From positions 2,798,252 through 2,862,251 of the forward strand of contig NC_067207.1 of NCBI RefSeq assembly GCF_026262505.1: DNA of 64,000 nucleotides, read 5' to 3'. Made by a program: the position numbers and the translations under genes. Below are positions 26,113 to 35,852 of the stretch, in pieces (the stretch's first letter is position 1; each line of letters opens with the position of its first letter). This stretch comes from Trichomonas vaginalis G3. Taxonomy: Eukaryota > Parabasalia > Trichomonadida > Trichomonadidae. The notes beneath the pieces were generated by a model. The model had not been told where the DNA came from. It worked only from the letters and a program-made list of their open reading frames with translations, and did not search any database.

Positions 26113-26986
26113 ATGTTAGAAAAAAAGTTTGCTGACATTGACAAGAAATTTGAGAATGTTTTAAATAAGAACAAGAGGAAGTTGGAAAATGCTCAGATAA
26201 AACCCATACATGACAAGTTCTTATTTGCTCAGAATGGTATAACAGGTCTAATTGCACCACCTGGGTCGGGTAAGACTTTCACTTATCTTAAAATGGCTGC
26301 ACAACAACAAGAACTAGATGAGAAGAACCCATTCTATGAGTTAGTTGTCATTTGTAGTACTTCGGGTCAATTTGACCAAACCGTCAATTCGTTCAAAGAT
26401 ATTATAAAAAGTCAAAACTAGTATGTATAAAAGACTCTGAGTTGTTAGATTGGATAAAGAAGTACCAAAGAAGAGTTTTGAAGTACAATGCTATAAATGA
26501 GTATATAATTCGAAGTTTAAAGACCCAAATGAGGAAATGCAGAGAATATTAGAGAAGAAACACTTCAGAAACAAACAGAAAGAGATAGAATACATTTCGA
26601 AGAAATTGCAATCTTACGATTGGAAGACTTACCCTCACAGATGTCTTCTTATCTTAGATGACTTTGCTTCTCATCCTTTGTTAAAGAATAGAGAACAAGA
26701 CATGTGTCGAATTCTTAAGAAGCTCAGACACTTTAACATCTCTGTTGTCATTTGTGTACAGACAGCCAAGAGTTTAAGTAAGGATGTAAAGAGAATACTT
26801 ACTGACATTGTACTTTTCCCCGGATTGTCCGAAGACGATTTCATGGAACTTATGAAAGAGTCCATGGCAGGTAAGTTTGACAGACATGAACTATGGGAGA
26901 GGTACAAAGTCATACAAGACCCTCATACTTCTTTCAGAATTCACATCTACGCGAACAAAGTTCAAATTGTAAAAAGTCAAGCGTAA
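26113..26986 (+). pseudogene. ATP: Genome-packaging ATPase, A32/FtsK-HerA type (broken)
   Basis: Pumps element DNA into capsids in related viruses. Starts MLEKKFADIDKKFENVL. Walker A in GLIAPPGSGKTFTYLKM, Walker B in RCLLILDDFASHP, then a sensor-like SVVICVQTAKSLSKD, the order of the poxvirus A32 family. A hallmark Polinton gene. Looks broken, with about one break. Confidence 0.82.
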
Positions 26987-27626
26987 AAAATGTAAGTGTT
27001 GAGTCTTAGTCTGTTGTGGTGCTGGGGCTGTCGGTTCTTCTGGCTTTGGAATGGACTCGGTTGGTGGTACGTCGGACATTCGTTTGTGTCCTGTCGGAAG
27101 GAAGAACTTTTCCTGTCGGAAGGAAGAACTTTTCCTGTTGGAAGGAAAAACTTTTCCTGTTGGAAGGAAAAACTTTTCCTGTTGGAAGGAAAAACTTTTC
27201 CTGTTGGAAGGAAAAACTTTTCCTGTTGGAAGGAAAAACTTTTCCTGAAGGTCGGCCAAAAAGTTCTCAATTTTCGAAAATTTGAATGGTTTACGGACGG
27301 ACAACTGGAAAAATTTTTCCTGTTGGAAAGAAAAATTTTTCCTGTCGGAAAGAAAAATTTTTCCTGTTGGAAGGAAAAACTTTTCCTGTTGGAAGGAAAA
27401 ACTTTTCCTGTTGGAAGGAAAAACTTTTCCTGTTGGAAGGAAAAACTTTTCCTGTTGGAAGGAAAAACTTTTCCTGTTGGAAAGAAAAACTTTTCCTGTT
27501 GGAAAGAAAAACTTTTCCTGTCGGAAGGAAGGACTCGGATTGCCAGAAGGACTCGGACAAGACAATTTACCTCATTGAGCTACCTGAGCCATCTTTGGTG
27601 TCAAGCTTGAAAAATAAATGGTTCAT
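26987..27626. repeat. 22-bp dyad tandem array
   Basis: Two blocks (about 27089-27247 and 27307-27531) of the 22-bp unit GTTGGAAGGAAAAAC plus TTTTCCT, with GTCGG and AAAGA variants. Each unit boundary forms the dyad GGAAAAACTTTTCC. The spacer between blocks (about 27248-27306) is unrelated. Because 22 is not a multiple of three and few stops arise, all frames stay open on both strands; none is credible as a gene. The entry edge (27070-27088) carries CGTCGGACATTCGTTTGTG, a module also found at 3280-3302 and 31646-31710. Confidence 0.88.
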
Positions 27627-28454
27627 TTACTCTTCCTCTTTGAAGTTGTCAAAATACTCTGTTATTTTTTCTTTCAGTAGCGGTAAATCTTCTTTGAATG
27701 TAAGTATTGTACAACCTTTCATATCATAGTGTGTTTGAGGTAAAGTATCTTGAACTATCTGTTTAACATCTTCATTCGGTGTCATTGAAATCGGTAAGTT
27801 TTCGCGATAGAACCAATTTCTGTCAGATTTGTAAATCTTAGCAAGGTCGTAAAAGCTTTTGTTGTTTCTTCTGACTAAATGCAACATAACCATATCTCTG
27901 TCTTCTTCATTTTCCATCTCTTCAGTGTAAATCATATACTTATAGTTCTTTTCCTTTCCTTTTGGTACCGAACGTGGTATTCTTTTCTGTATGTTTTTGT
28001 CTTTTGCTTCAATGACTTCATCTTTTGCTTCAAGCTTGTTCTCTAGCTCTTCACGTTCTTGTCTATGAATTTCATCTAACATCATGAAAATATAACAAGC
28101 GTAACGAGGTGAAGCCCACATTGCAACAGCATTTACTAAAAGTCTATGTACATACCAACCTCTCAAACCAGGAGCCAAATTCTTGCGATTTTCGTACGGA
28201 ATCTCTACCCTCGGTTTTCCGAGGGTAGCAAACATATGAGGAAATTCTTCTAAAAGTTCTTTTGTCTGTTGGTTTTCAAACCAATGGTATGCTTGCTTTG
28301 TAGAACGAAGAGCATTCAAAATACTTTGCATTTGGTACATGTCATCTTTGACCGAACGAATGAGACGTAACTGTTTGTTAAACTGTATGTACTCGTATTC
28401 TTCATTTATGTCTTCATGAACGATAGCAGTTGTTGTGTTCTCTGATGTTGACAT
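27627..28454 (-). CDS. KilA-N/BRO-like protein with in-frame hairpin module
   Basis: Start set at 28454 (MSTSENTTTAIVHEDINEEY); the longer frame upstream is leader. N-terminal helical region, then the KilA-N-type signature HRLLVNAVAMWASPRYACYI, a coiled coil (EREELENKLEAKDEVIEAKD) and a separate C-terminal domain (NYKYMIYTEEMENEEDRDMV...). BRO/KilA-N proteins bind DNA and are frequent in large DNA viruses. Inside the reading frame at about 28188-28236 sits GATTTTCGTAC followed by a perfect 10-bp stem (CTACCCTCGG/CCGAGGGTAG), resembling the intergenic cassettes. The frame looks whole. Confidence 0.75.
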   Translation of the reverse strand: MSTSENTTTAIVHEDINEEYEYIQFNKQLRLIRSVKDDMYQMQSILNALRSTKQAYHWFENQQTKELLEEFPHMFATLGKPRVEIPYENRKNLAPGLRGWYVHRLLVNAVAMWASPRYACYIFMMLDEIHRQEREELENKLEAKDEVIEAKDKNIQKRIPRSVPKGKEKNYKYMIYTEEMENEEDRDMVMLHLVRRNNKSFYDLAKIYKSDRNWFYRENLPISMTPNEDVKQIVQDTLPQTHYDMKGCTILTFKEDLPLLKEKITEYFDNFKEEE

Positions 28455-28542
28455 ATCTGTCTTTACATACAAAATAAAAAAATAAAAAAAAATAAAATTA
28501 GCGTTATTTTCTATCTTGTATAAAAGACCAAAAATAAACGCT

Positions 28543-29157
28543 TTACATGTATTTTTCAGCAACTTCGTCAAATAATTTTATAGCTTTAGCTATCTCATCT
28601 ACTTCAAACATTTCTTTACCTTTCGTGGGAGCACCATACATTTTCTCAAACTTTTCAAGTAGTTCTGTTTCAGCAGCTCTCATATCGTTAACAAACACAA
28701 CCTTAACTCTATTGACTATACTGTCATATCTTTGAGTTATATTAAATGTTCTTCCTATCTTATATCTCTTTGTATTGAAGTCCTTCGGTTTCTGAACGAT
28801 GTAAAGTAAGCCTTCACTGCAACGTTCCGTATCGAATGAACCATATGTTATGAAATTATATCCAACAACTGGGTCAATCCAGAACAAAACTAGTGGTATA
28901 AGACTTTTGTCTATAAGATATGTTCTTGTTCCATAGAATCTTACCGATATCATAAGCTCAGGATTTCTTGTCAAAATTTTCTGAGTAGAAGCATTTCTAA
29001 CCCAGTCGTGGGATGTTTTCTTTTCAGATAGTGTTAAAATGTCTGACAAAGAATATTTCTTGTATTTCTTTGAGTATCTTACGTTTAAATCACCAATTCT
29101 AACCACTTTGGTCTCATTGTCTATCTTTTTAACTGTTTCAAACTCAGTGTTTGTCAT
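28543..29157 (-). CDS. KilA-N / T5orf172 (GIY-YIG-like) protein
   Basis: 204 aa, whole copy of the gene cut at the window start. N-terminal KilA-N-like DNA-binding region (KKYSLSDILTLSEKKTSHDW, LIPLVLFWIDPVVGYNFI), then a C-terminal T5orf172/GIY-YIG-like region: GLLYIVQKPKDF, RYKIGRTFNITQRYDSI, AAETELLEKFEK. T5orf172 domains are nuclease-like and often fused to KilA-N or BRO domains in DNA viruses. The start is preceded by TGTAAGAACAGGAA, as in A. Confidence 0.8.
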   Translation of the reverse strand: MTNTEFETVKKIDNETKVVRIGDLNVRYSKKYKKYSLSDILTLSEKKTSHDWVRNASTQKILTRNPELMISVRFYGTRTYLIDKSLIPLVLFWIDPVVGYNFITYGSFDTERCSEGLLYIVQKPKDFNTKRYKIGRTFNITQRYDSIVNRVKVVFVNDMRAAETELLEKFEKMYGAPTKGKEMFEVDEIAKAIKLFDEVAEKYM

Positions 29158-29254
29158 TTCCTGTTCTTACATACAAAATAAAAAAAAATATTTTAAAAAA
29201 ACTAGCGTTATTTTTTTATTTTTTCTATCTTGAGGAAATTCATGATTTCATAGA

Positions 29255-29870
29255 GTTTTTTGACGATTTTCATGTGTTTTAGGCGACCAGGGTTTTTCAC
29301 CTACTCGCATTTTTTTACGATTTTCATAAGTTTTATGCAAGGCCGAAAAAAATCGGGCTAGAGAAATTTCACGATTTTCATAAGCGTAGTATATGGTAAA
29401 CGCTATTTTTTTGACGAAGTGTTAAAGTTCACTTCGTAAAAATTTCACGATTTTCATAAGCGTAGTATATGGTAAACGTCATTTTTAGGTGACCCTCGGT
29501 TTTCCGCGGGTCGCAATTTTTTACGATTTTCATAAGCGTAGTATATGGTAAACGTCATTTTTAGGCGACTACGGTTTTTAACGTACTCGCAATTTTTCAC
29601 GATTTTCATAAGCGTAGTATATGGTAAACGTCATTTTTAGGCGACCAGGGTTTTTCACCTACTCGCAATTTTTCACGATTTTCATAAGCGTAGTATATGG
29701 TAAACGTCATTTTTTTTACGAAGTGCAAAAGTTCTCTTCGTCAAAAAAACAGTTATTTCATAAGCGTAGTATATGGTAAACGCTATTTTTTTGACGAAGT
29801 GTTAAAGTTCACTTCGTCAAAAATTTCACGATTTTCATAAGCGTAGTATATGGTAAACGCTATTTTTTAA
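29255..29870. repeat. Constant-block plus variable-hairpin cassette array (Polinton B)
   Basis: Counterpart of 525-1085: seven or eight copies of CACGATTTTCATAAGCG/TAGTATATGGTAAACG with changing hairpins. The order and set of hairpins differ from Polinton A. One unique member lies near 29335-29370 (GGCCGAAAAAAATCGGGC) and another near 29490-29515 (GACCCTCGG...CCGCGGGTC). No gene in 29158-30011. Confidence 0.85.
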
Positions 29871-30011
29871 ATTTTGTGAAAACTCAACGATTTGACACAA
29901 CCCCTAAAAATTATTTTACTCAGAATTTTGGTCATTTTTCAGCAAAAATATATTTTAGGGTAGAAGGTTAGATCTAACCTGTTTTCTAACCTCTTTTCTA
30001 CCCCAGTTATT

Positions 30012-30944
30012 TTATAAGCGTTTTACATGGTAAACGTTATGAATTCGTGAGACTCTAAACAGTTTTGTAGCTTCTATTTCTTCGCTGAGGATATCGAATG
30101 TTTTAACTATGCCGAAGGTTTCTTTATATTTCTTCTTGACGTCAGATAGAAGGAAATCTTCTGCTGTTGGATAGTTTTTGTTCAGAAATTCTAACATGTC
30201 CATTTTATCCTCTGCTGGTTTCTCTACTTCTTTCTTTAAGTCAGCATAGTCGTTTCTCATACGTTCTATCTCTTTGACGGAGTAGTTATATTTCCTTGTT
30301 GCTGCTTTACATTTTGAACATTGTGGGTTCATTTTTGCGTTATATTCTGAAACCTTACCTGCAAGTATGACTAAGGCGTCAATGGTTTTCTTTAACTCAA
30401 AAGTTGCGGGTTTTATCTGTTGGTTCCATACTTTACCTCTTCTATCTTCATCTCTTATCTGCCATACACATTCAGCAACTAACGAAACAAAGTTGTCGTA
30501 GGTCTTAAACTCCCCAGATTTATATATGTCAGAGATGTTCTTATATAACATGTCGCAGTCTTTGTCCATGACTTTGTGGTTGCAATGAAATCCAAGAAAC
30601 TCATAGTTTACCTTTCGTATGAACTTCTTTATTTCAACTGAGTCAGTTGCTTTGACTTCTATTTCATCGAATTCAGGAATAGTGAGCTTTTGTTGCTGAA
30701 TTTCAGGCAATTTGGGTAAATGGTCAATAATGTCCTGCATTTCATAAAGATATTCTTCATTTTGTTCATCTTTCGCACAACAGTCCAAAGTACTTGTTAA
30801 AAGTTCCTGCTTTATCTTCTGGATTGTTGTTTCGAAAGTATATGAAGAAGGAATGAAGCTTTTCATTTCTACTAACATAGATGTTGGATTCATGACTAAC
30901 GAGTTTGGTGCTGTTGTTTGAAGTGTTGTTGCTTCGACTGACAT
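30012..30944 (-). CDS. Conserved Polinton protein of unknown function (copy in B)
   Basis: Counterpart of 1568-2464. Start at 30944 (MSVEATTLQTTAPNSLVMNP) next to the leader TATAAAAGAACAGAA. It differs from A mainly at the first 15 residues and in a short central stretch (VMDKDCDMLYKNISDIYKSG). The N-terminus MSVEA(T/K)T is shared with the KilA-N gene at 57711, so leader and first codons have been exchanged between unrelated genes. The frame looks whole. Confidence 0.7.
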   Translation of the reverse strand: MSVEATTLQTTAPNSLVMNPTSMLVEMKSFIPSSYTFETTIQKIKQELLTSTLDCCAKDEQNEEYLYEMQDIIDHLPKLPEIQQQKLTIPEFDEIEVKATDSVEIKKFIRKVNYEFLGFHCNHKVMDKDCDMLYKNISDIYKSGEFKTYDNFVSLVAECVWQIRDEDRRGKVWNQQIKPATFELKKTIDALVILAGKVSEYNAKMNPQCSKCKAATRKYNYSVKEIERMRNDYADLKKEVEKPAEDKMDMLEFLNKNYPTAEDFLLSDVKKKYKETFGIVKTFDILSEEIEATKLFRVSRIHNVYHVKRL

Positions 30945-30962
30945 TTCTGTTCTTTTATACAA

Positions 30963-32177
30963 AATAAAAAAAAAATAAAAAAATAAAACTAACTTTATTT
31001 TTTATTTCGGGAAAAGTCATGAAAATTCAAGAGGGTAGAAAACAGGTTAGAAAACAGGTTAGATCTAACCTTCTACCCTAAATATATTTTTGTCTGATTT
31101 ACGCTCATTACGATGAAGAAGTCTTGACAAAACATTTACGTTCATGTTTGACAAAACATGTACGAAGAAGTCTTAACAAAACATGTACGAAGAAGAAGTT
31201 TATTTCCTGGACTGTTGTCAAAATGTCTTGTTGTCAGTAATTTTAAGAGAAGTTCATTTGACCTGGTGACCTGGTCGCCTAAAATATATTTCAGCACAAA
31301 ATTCAAGAGTTTTGTGTGTTTTCTACGGTGGAGCCAAAAGTGGCTCGACCTCAAAACAAGCATTTTGTGAAGAATATACCAACCCGCGGAATTCCGCGGG
31401 TTGCTTTTTTTATACAAAATTCAAGAGTTTTGCGTGTTTTCTACGATGTTGTCAAAATGTCGTGTTGTCACACTTTTCAGAGAAGTTCATTTGACCGAGG
31501 CACATGGGCACATAGGCACACTTCAGTTCTTCACCTAAAATATATTTTTGCCGAAAAAAATGGTTCATTTACTCACAATATTTTTGTACAAAACGACCCC
31601 AAACCTTTAACCTCTCTTCTGCAGCTTCTAATGAAATTTTAGCGACATCCGTTTGTGGCTTAACCGTCGGACATTCGTTTGTGGCTTAACCGTCGGACAT
31701 CCGTTTGTGGTTCGACCTCAAAACAAGCATTTTGTGAAGAATATACCAACCCGCGGAATTCCGCGGGTTGCTTTTTTTATACAAAATTCAAGAGTTTTTG
31801 TGTGTTTTCTACGATGTTGTCTAAATGTCTTGTTGTCTCGCTTTTTAAAAGAAGTTAAAATTACCTGGTGACCTGGTGACCTGGTCGCCTAAAAAACCAC
31901 TTCACCTAAAATATATTTTTGCCGAATTCAAGAGTTTTGTGTGTTTTCTACGGTGGGGCCAAAAATGGCTTAACCTCAAAACAAGCATTTTGTGAAGAAT
32001 ATACCAACCCGCGGAATTCCGGCGGTTGCTTTTTCAGCACAAAATTCAAGAGTTTTGCGTGTTTTCTACGATGTTGTCAAAATGTCATGTTGTCACACTT
32101 TTTCAGAGAAGTTAAAATGACCGAGGCACATAGGCACATGGGCACACCTAAAAAAACATCTAACCAAAACTCATTTT
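30963..32177. repeat. Module-rich intergenic region (Polinton B)
   Basis: Same short modules as 3240-3945 in a different order: GGTTAGAAAACAGG repeats (31020-31060; inverse at 29965-30003), CAAGCATTTTGTGAAGAATA joined to palindromes at 31380-31403, 31747-31770 and 32005-32028, GTTGTCAAAATGTC pieces, TGACCTGG and GGCACATA microrepeats, and GTGGCTTAACCGTCGGACAT at 31660-31700. No gene except a KilA-N scrap (31558-31646). Confidence 0.8.
31558..31646 (-). pseudogene. KilA-N gene scrap (C-terminal end)
   Basis: About 90 bp nearly identical to the last codons of the KilA-N gene at 2551-3213, joined directly to intergenic modules. The rest of the gene is absent from this place in Polinton B. Confidence 0.85.
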
Positions 32178-33038
32178 TCAATACTTTTTCAGCACTTTTC
32201 CGTAGTTGTATATGAAAGACAATTCGAGATAAAAGTCATAGTACAGTGGAATAATATGCTGCACACCGTTTGTTGTGAACCAAACTTGAAAGTCAGAGAA
32301 ACTGTTACTAGGTGGTTCGTAGAATTTAGAAGCAAAGTCATAAAAGTCCTTACGATACAAAGAAAACTGTTGTTGCTTGAACTGAAACTTGCATGACACA
32401 TAACATTTTGAGGGTCAAACACGTTTCTATAAACTGTCAAATCTGCTGGTGGAAGTATAAAATTAAATGGACCATCTGGTGGTAATGGTTCGTTCTGGTT
32501 TAGTAACCGAAGAAATTGTGCCCAAGAAACGCTTGTCTACTCCCCAATATAAAAACTCTGTATCTCTTGGAGGGTTAATTTCAATCTTTTGAAATGAAAC
32601 TGTGGAGTTCATCTTGTTATATTCTAGTTTCAGATAGTATGTTCCATTTAGTAAAGAGTGGTATTTTTCTTGAAATTCCCAATAGTATTTGTTCATTTGA
32701 GTTTGAAAGTCATTTAGAGTTTTTTCAAGACTTTCGTCTGAACGGATTGTAAAGATTTTCATTTCGTCAAATTTTTCTATTAGACCATCAGAACCTTTGT
32801 ACTGACCATGAAAATATACCGCGAACATGAAGGCGTTCGTTCTATTTGAAAACAAAACTCTTCTAAATCCTATTGCCTTTGCATCTGAAGGACTTTGAAG
32901 CCAACGAACTGGATAGTCAAATCTGTAAGAACGGGATGAAATTTCTTCATCTGATATAGTCCTACCGGCATTTGTGAAGATATAGTCTAACGGTTTTGTA
33001 TCTGCTACTTTTGTTCTTTGTTTTTCAACCTGAAGCAT
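32178..33038 (-). pseudogene. Polinton family 1 protein (copy in B, broken)
   Basis: Counterpart of 3946-4806 with the same start (MLQVEKQRTKVADTKPLDYI) and end. Looks broken, with about two breaks. A second copy of its first 100 bases lies beyond the tandem array at 34318-34420. Confidence 0.75.
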
Positions 33039-33106
33039 TTCATATATGTAAAAATATATGGTTTTAAAAAATGTTTTATTTCATGCAATGTTTTATTTCA
33101 TGCAAT

Positions 33107-33282
33107 GTTTTATTTCTGTGCCATCTTCTTTAACACCCCAATACTTACGCTTGGAGAGGACATGAACTTCGGAAAATACCTTGTCTAGCTTAAAAAGGCC
33201 CATCTTTTCACCGACCATTCCCATTTCAATGAGTTTGTTGTATCCTTCCTCGTTCGTCATGAGTGCGTCAATGTTCTCATAA
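33107..33282 (-). pseudogene. PolB-like C-terminal scrap
   Basis: Minus-strand coding-like remnant reading LMTNEEGYNKLIEMG, KMGLFKLDKVFSEVHVLSK, KYWGVKEDGTEI. The order lGlfKl-(f)-(l)-K.Y.g..eDG resembles the palm/thumb end of protein-primed PolB enzymes of Polintons. It has no counterpart in Polinton A and abuts the tandem array. A low-certainty match by eye. Confidence 0.35.
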
Positions 33283-34317
33283 AGACTTTGTAAAGTTCTT
33301 CTTCGTCAATGTTTTGTTGAGACTTTGTCATGAACTTCTTCGTCAATGTTTTGTAAAGTTCTTCTTCGTCAATGTTTTGTTGAGACTTTGTCATGAACTT
33401 CTTCGTAAATGTTTTGTAAAGTTCTTCTTCGTAAATGTTTTGTAAAGTTCTTCTTCGTCAATGTTTTGTAAAGTTCTTCTTCGTCAATGTTTTGTAAAGT
33501 TCTTCTTCGTAAATGTTTTGTAAAGTTCTTCTTCGTCAATGTTTTGTAAAGTTCTTCTTCGTCAATGTTTTGTAAAGTTCTTCTTCGTCAATGTTTTGTT
33601 GAGACTTTGTCATGAACTTCTTCGTCAATGTTTTGTAAAGTTCTTCTTCGTCAATGTTTTGTTGAGACTTTGTCATGAACTTCTTCGTCAATGTTTTGTA
33701 AAGTTCTTCTTCGTAAATGTTTTGTAAAGTTCTTCTTCGTCAATGTTTTGTAAAGTTCTTCTTCGTAAATGTTTTGTAAAGTTCTTCTTCGTAAATGTTT
33801 TGTAAAGTTCTTCTTCGTCAATGTTTTGTTGAGACTTTGTCATGAACTTCTTCGTCAATGTTTTGTAAAGTTCTTCTTCGTCAATGTTTTGTTGAGACTT
33901 TGTCATGAACTTCTTCGTAAATGTTTTGTAAAGTTCTTCTTCGTCAATGTTTTGTTGAGACTTTGTCATGAACTTCTTCGTCAATGTTTTGTAAAGTTCT
34001 TCTTCGTCAATGTTTTGTTGAGACTTTGTCATGAACTTCTTCGTCAATGTTTTGTAAAGTTCTTCTTCGTAAATGTTTTGTAAAGTTCTTCTTCGTCAAT
34101 GTTTTGTAAAGTTCTTCTTCGTAAATGTTTTGTAAAGTTCTTCTTCGTAAATGTTTTGTAAAGTTCTTCTTCGTCAATGTTTTGTAAAGTTCTTCTTCGT
34201 CAATGTTTTGTAAAGTTCTTCTTCGTCAATGTTTTGTAAAGTTCTTCATCTAATTTCTCATGAACTTCTTCGTCAATGTTTTGTAAAGTTCTTCATCTAA
34301 TTTCTCATGAACTTCTT
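33283..34317. repeat. 26-bp tandem array with alternate 32-bp units
   Basis: About 1 kb of the unit AAGTTCTTCTTCGTCAATG plus TTTTGTA (26 bp; TCGTAAATG variants), interspersed with units holding TTGAGACTTTGTCATGAAC. The right end drifts into TTCATCTAATTTCTCATGAA, a phrase found inside KilA-N genes (2805-2825, 57299-57320). The array is missing from Polinton A. Open frames on both strands are repeat by-products. Confidence 0.9.
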
Positions 34318-34420
34318 CATCTGAAATATTTCTACCGGCATTTGTGAAGATATAGTCTAACGGTTTTGTATCTGCTACTTTTGTTCTTTGTTTTTCAACC
34401 TGAAGCATTTCATATATGTA
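34318..34420 (-). pseudogene. Duplicated 5-prime scrap of family 1 gene
   Basis: About 100 bp repeating the start and leader of the gene at 32178-33038. Together with that gene it brackets the array and the PolB-like scrap. Confidence 0.85.
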
Positions 34421-34444
34421 AAAATATACTGTTTTAAAAACGTT

Positions 34445-35029
34445 TTAAAATGGTATGCCATATAGCTTCTTGAATTTGTTAAGAAGTATTCGAACGTGTT
34501 TTCCATCTGTATCTCTAGCGTTTACATAAGCATAGCCCGCCTTAGTAAAACATACTTGTAATTTCCTATAGTTTACGCCGGTATAAAAGTAGAAAGAGTC
34601 TTGTTCTTCGCTATAGTAGTAAAACTCAAACGTATGCTTGCCATAGTCTGTAATTTCAATTGCTTCATCTTCTAGTTCGTCGACAAATTCGAATACAATA
34701 TCTCCAAATTTGCTTATGTTCTTATTGTTTTCAGAACGAGTGACCCAACGCAAGTTTTTAAGTCTATTGTCGTTTCTTATATGGTTTATATGGTCCACAC
34801 ACGGTAAATTGTTAGGGTTCGGTATAAAATGAGTTGCAATGACAATATGTTTAAAATAGTTTTTTCCACCCATCCTCATAAGAGCATATCCGTCATTTCG
34901 CTCACATTCGCTTAAAACTCTTTTTGTCTCTTTCTTCCTTATTTCAAATGACTCACAACAGTGAATTTCATATTTCTCATCTAACAAACAAGTTTCCCAA
35001 CGGTTTTCGCCAACAAACTCAGCGTACAT
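34445..35029 (-). CDS. HNH endonuclease (copy in B)
   Basis: 194 aa, counterpart of 4832-5416. The motif reads VDHINHIRNDNRLKNLRWV. Differences from A are scattered substitutions with the frame and catalytic pattern kept. Looks whole. Confidence 0.85.
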   Translation of the reverse strand: MYAEFVGENRWETCLLDEKYEIHCCESFEIRKKETKRVLSECERNDGYALMRMGGKNYFKHIVIATHFIPNPNNLPCVDHINHIRNDNRLKNLRWVTRSENNKNISKFGDIVFEFVDELEDEAIEITDYGKHTFEFYYYSEEQDSFYFYTGVNYRKLQVCFTKAGYAYVNARDTDGKHVRILLNKFKKLYGIPF

Positions 35030-35072
35030 TTCAAATAAAATAAAAAAATATATTTTTTAAAAAATGTTTTAT

Positions 35073-35663
35073 TTACTTAACATAACCACCAGCTACCATA
35101 AGTCTTTGACGCCAACCCATACCAGCTAATGAAGGTTGACTTGGTTTAGTATTGAAACTAACCTTTGGTTTTGGTTTATCTTCAGTTTTTGGTTTTTCTT
35201 CTTCTATCGGTTTTTCGTCACTTTTCGGTTCTGCTGACTTTACCTCACTTGCAGGTTTAGTTGTGTCGTCAACATCTTCATAAATATCATATGCCATTTG
35301 TTTTTGTTTTCCTTTCAACTTTTTGTGTTTGTTGTAAAGTTTAGAATATTTCGACTCTAAGTCAATGAGATGTTCTATAATGAACTGTTGGTCAGTGAAG
35401 TAAACTTTTCCATCTGTTGTCTCGAAAGCTCCTTCAGACTTCAATATTTTATTTGTGAGAGTCTGTTTCTTTTTTGAGATACTAGCCGTTCCATTTTTAT
35501 GAAAAGTGACTTTGTAGTTGGGGTTTGTATTTCCAGACCTCACACTTTCTATTATTGAATTTTTCTCTTCATCTGTAAGTTCTTTGACAGGTTTTGACAA
35601 TGGTTCTGAACTTTTTGTTTGTGGTGTCAAATCCACGGTTTCAACTTCTTCGGTCATTTTCAT
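35073..35663 (-). CDS. Conserved Polinton acidic/basic protein (copy in B)
   Basis: Counterpart of 5571-6155, with two extra residues (MK) before the MTEEVETVDL start; the A-type start is at 35657. Variation concentrates in the Pro/Glu/Lys linker. Looks whole. Confidence 0.68.
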   Translation of the reverse strand: MKMTEEVETVDLTPQTKSSEPLSKPVKELTDEEKNSIIESVRSGNTNPNYKVTFHKNGTASISKKKQTLTNKILKSEGAFETTDGKVYFTDQQFIIEHLIDLESKYSKLYNKHKKLKGKQKQMAYDIYEDVDDTTKPASEVKSAEPKSDEKPIEEEKPKTEDKPKPKVSFNTKPSQPSLAGMGWRQRLMVAGGYVK

Positions 35664-35677
35664 CTCAGTAAAAAATT

Positions 35678-35833
35678 TTAGTTTGGTTTGTTTTCAACTG
35701 GTTGTTTAGGTTTTTTAAGTCGGTCTAAAACTTCCTGAGGTATAGGAAGAACTTGACAAACACGTGGTTGTGTAACTGCTGGAAGTCGACAAATCCATCT
35801 TGAGCCCATTTGTCTCAAAGCTGTATTGTTCAT
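35678..35833 (-). CDS. Small conserved protein (51 aa, copy in B)
   Basis: Counterpart of 6175-6330. Tail reads LKKPKQPVENKPN instead of LKKQQQPVENKPN; otherwise nearly the same. Confidence 0.65.
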   Translation of the reverse strand: MNNTALRQMGSRWICRLPAVTQPRVCQVLPIPQEVLDRLKKPKQPVENKPN

Positions 35834-35852
35834 TTCATCTCAGTAAAAAACT

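Noticed and set aside
26891-27729. Several overlapping frames on both strands rich in FPVGRKNFS or FSFQQEKFF
   Set aside because: Translations of the 22-bp array; all frames stay open because of repeat composition, with no non-repeat protein sequence.
33263-34083. Frames on both strands rich in LLRQCFVKFFF or NIDEEELYKT
   Set aside because: Translations of the 26-bp array; absent in Polinton A. A link to KilA-N coding phrases exists only at the array edge.
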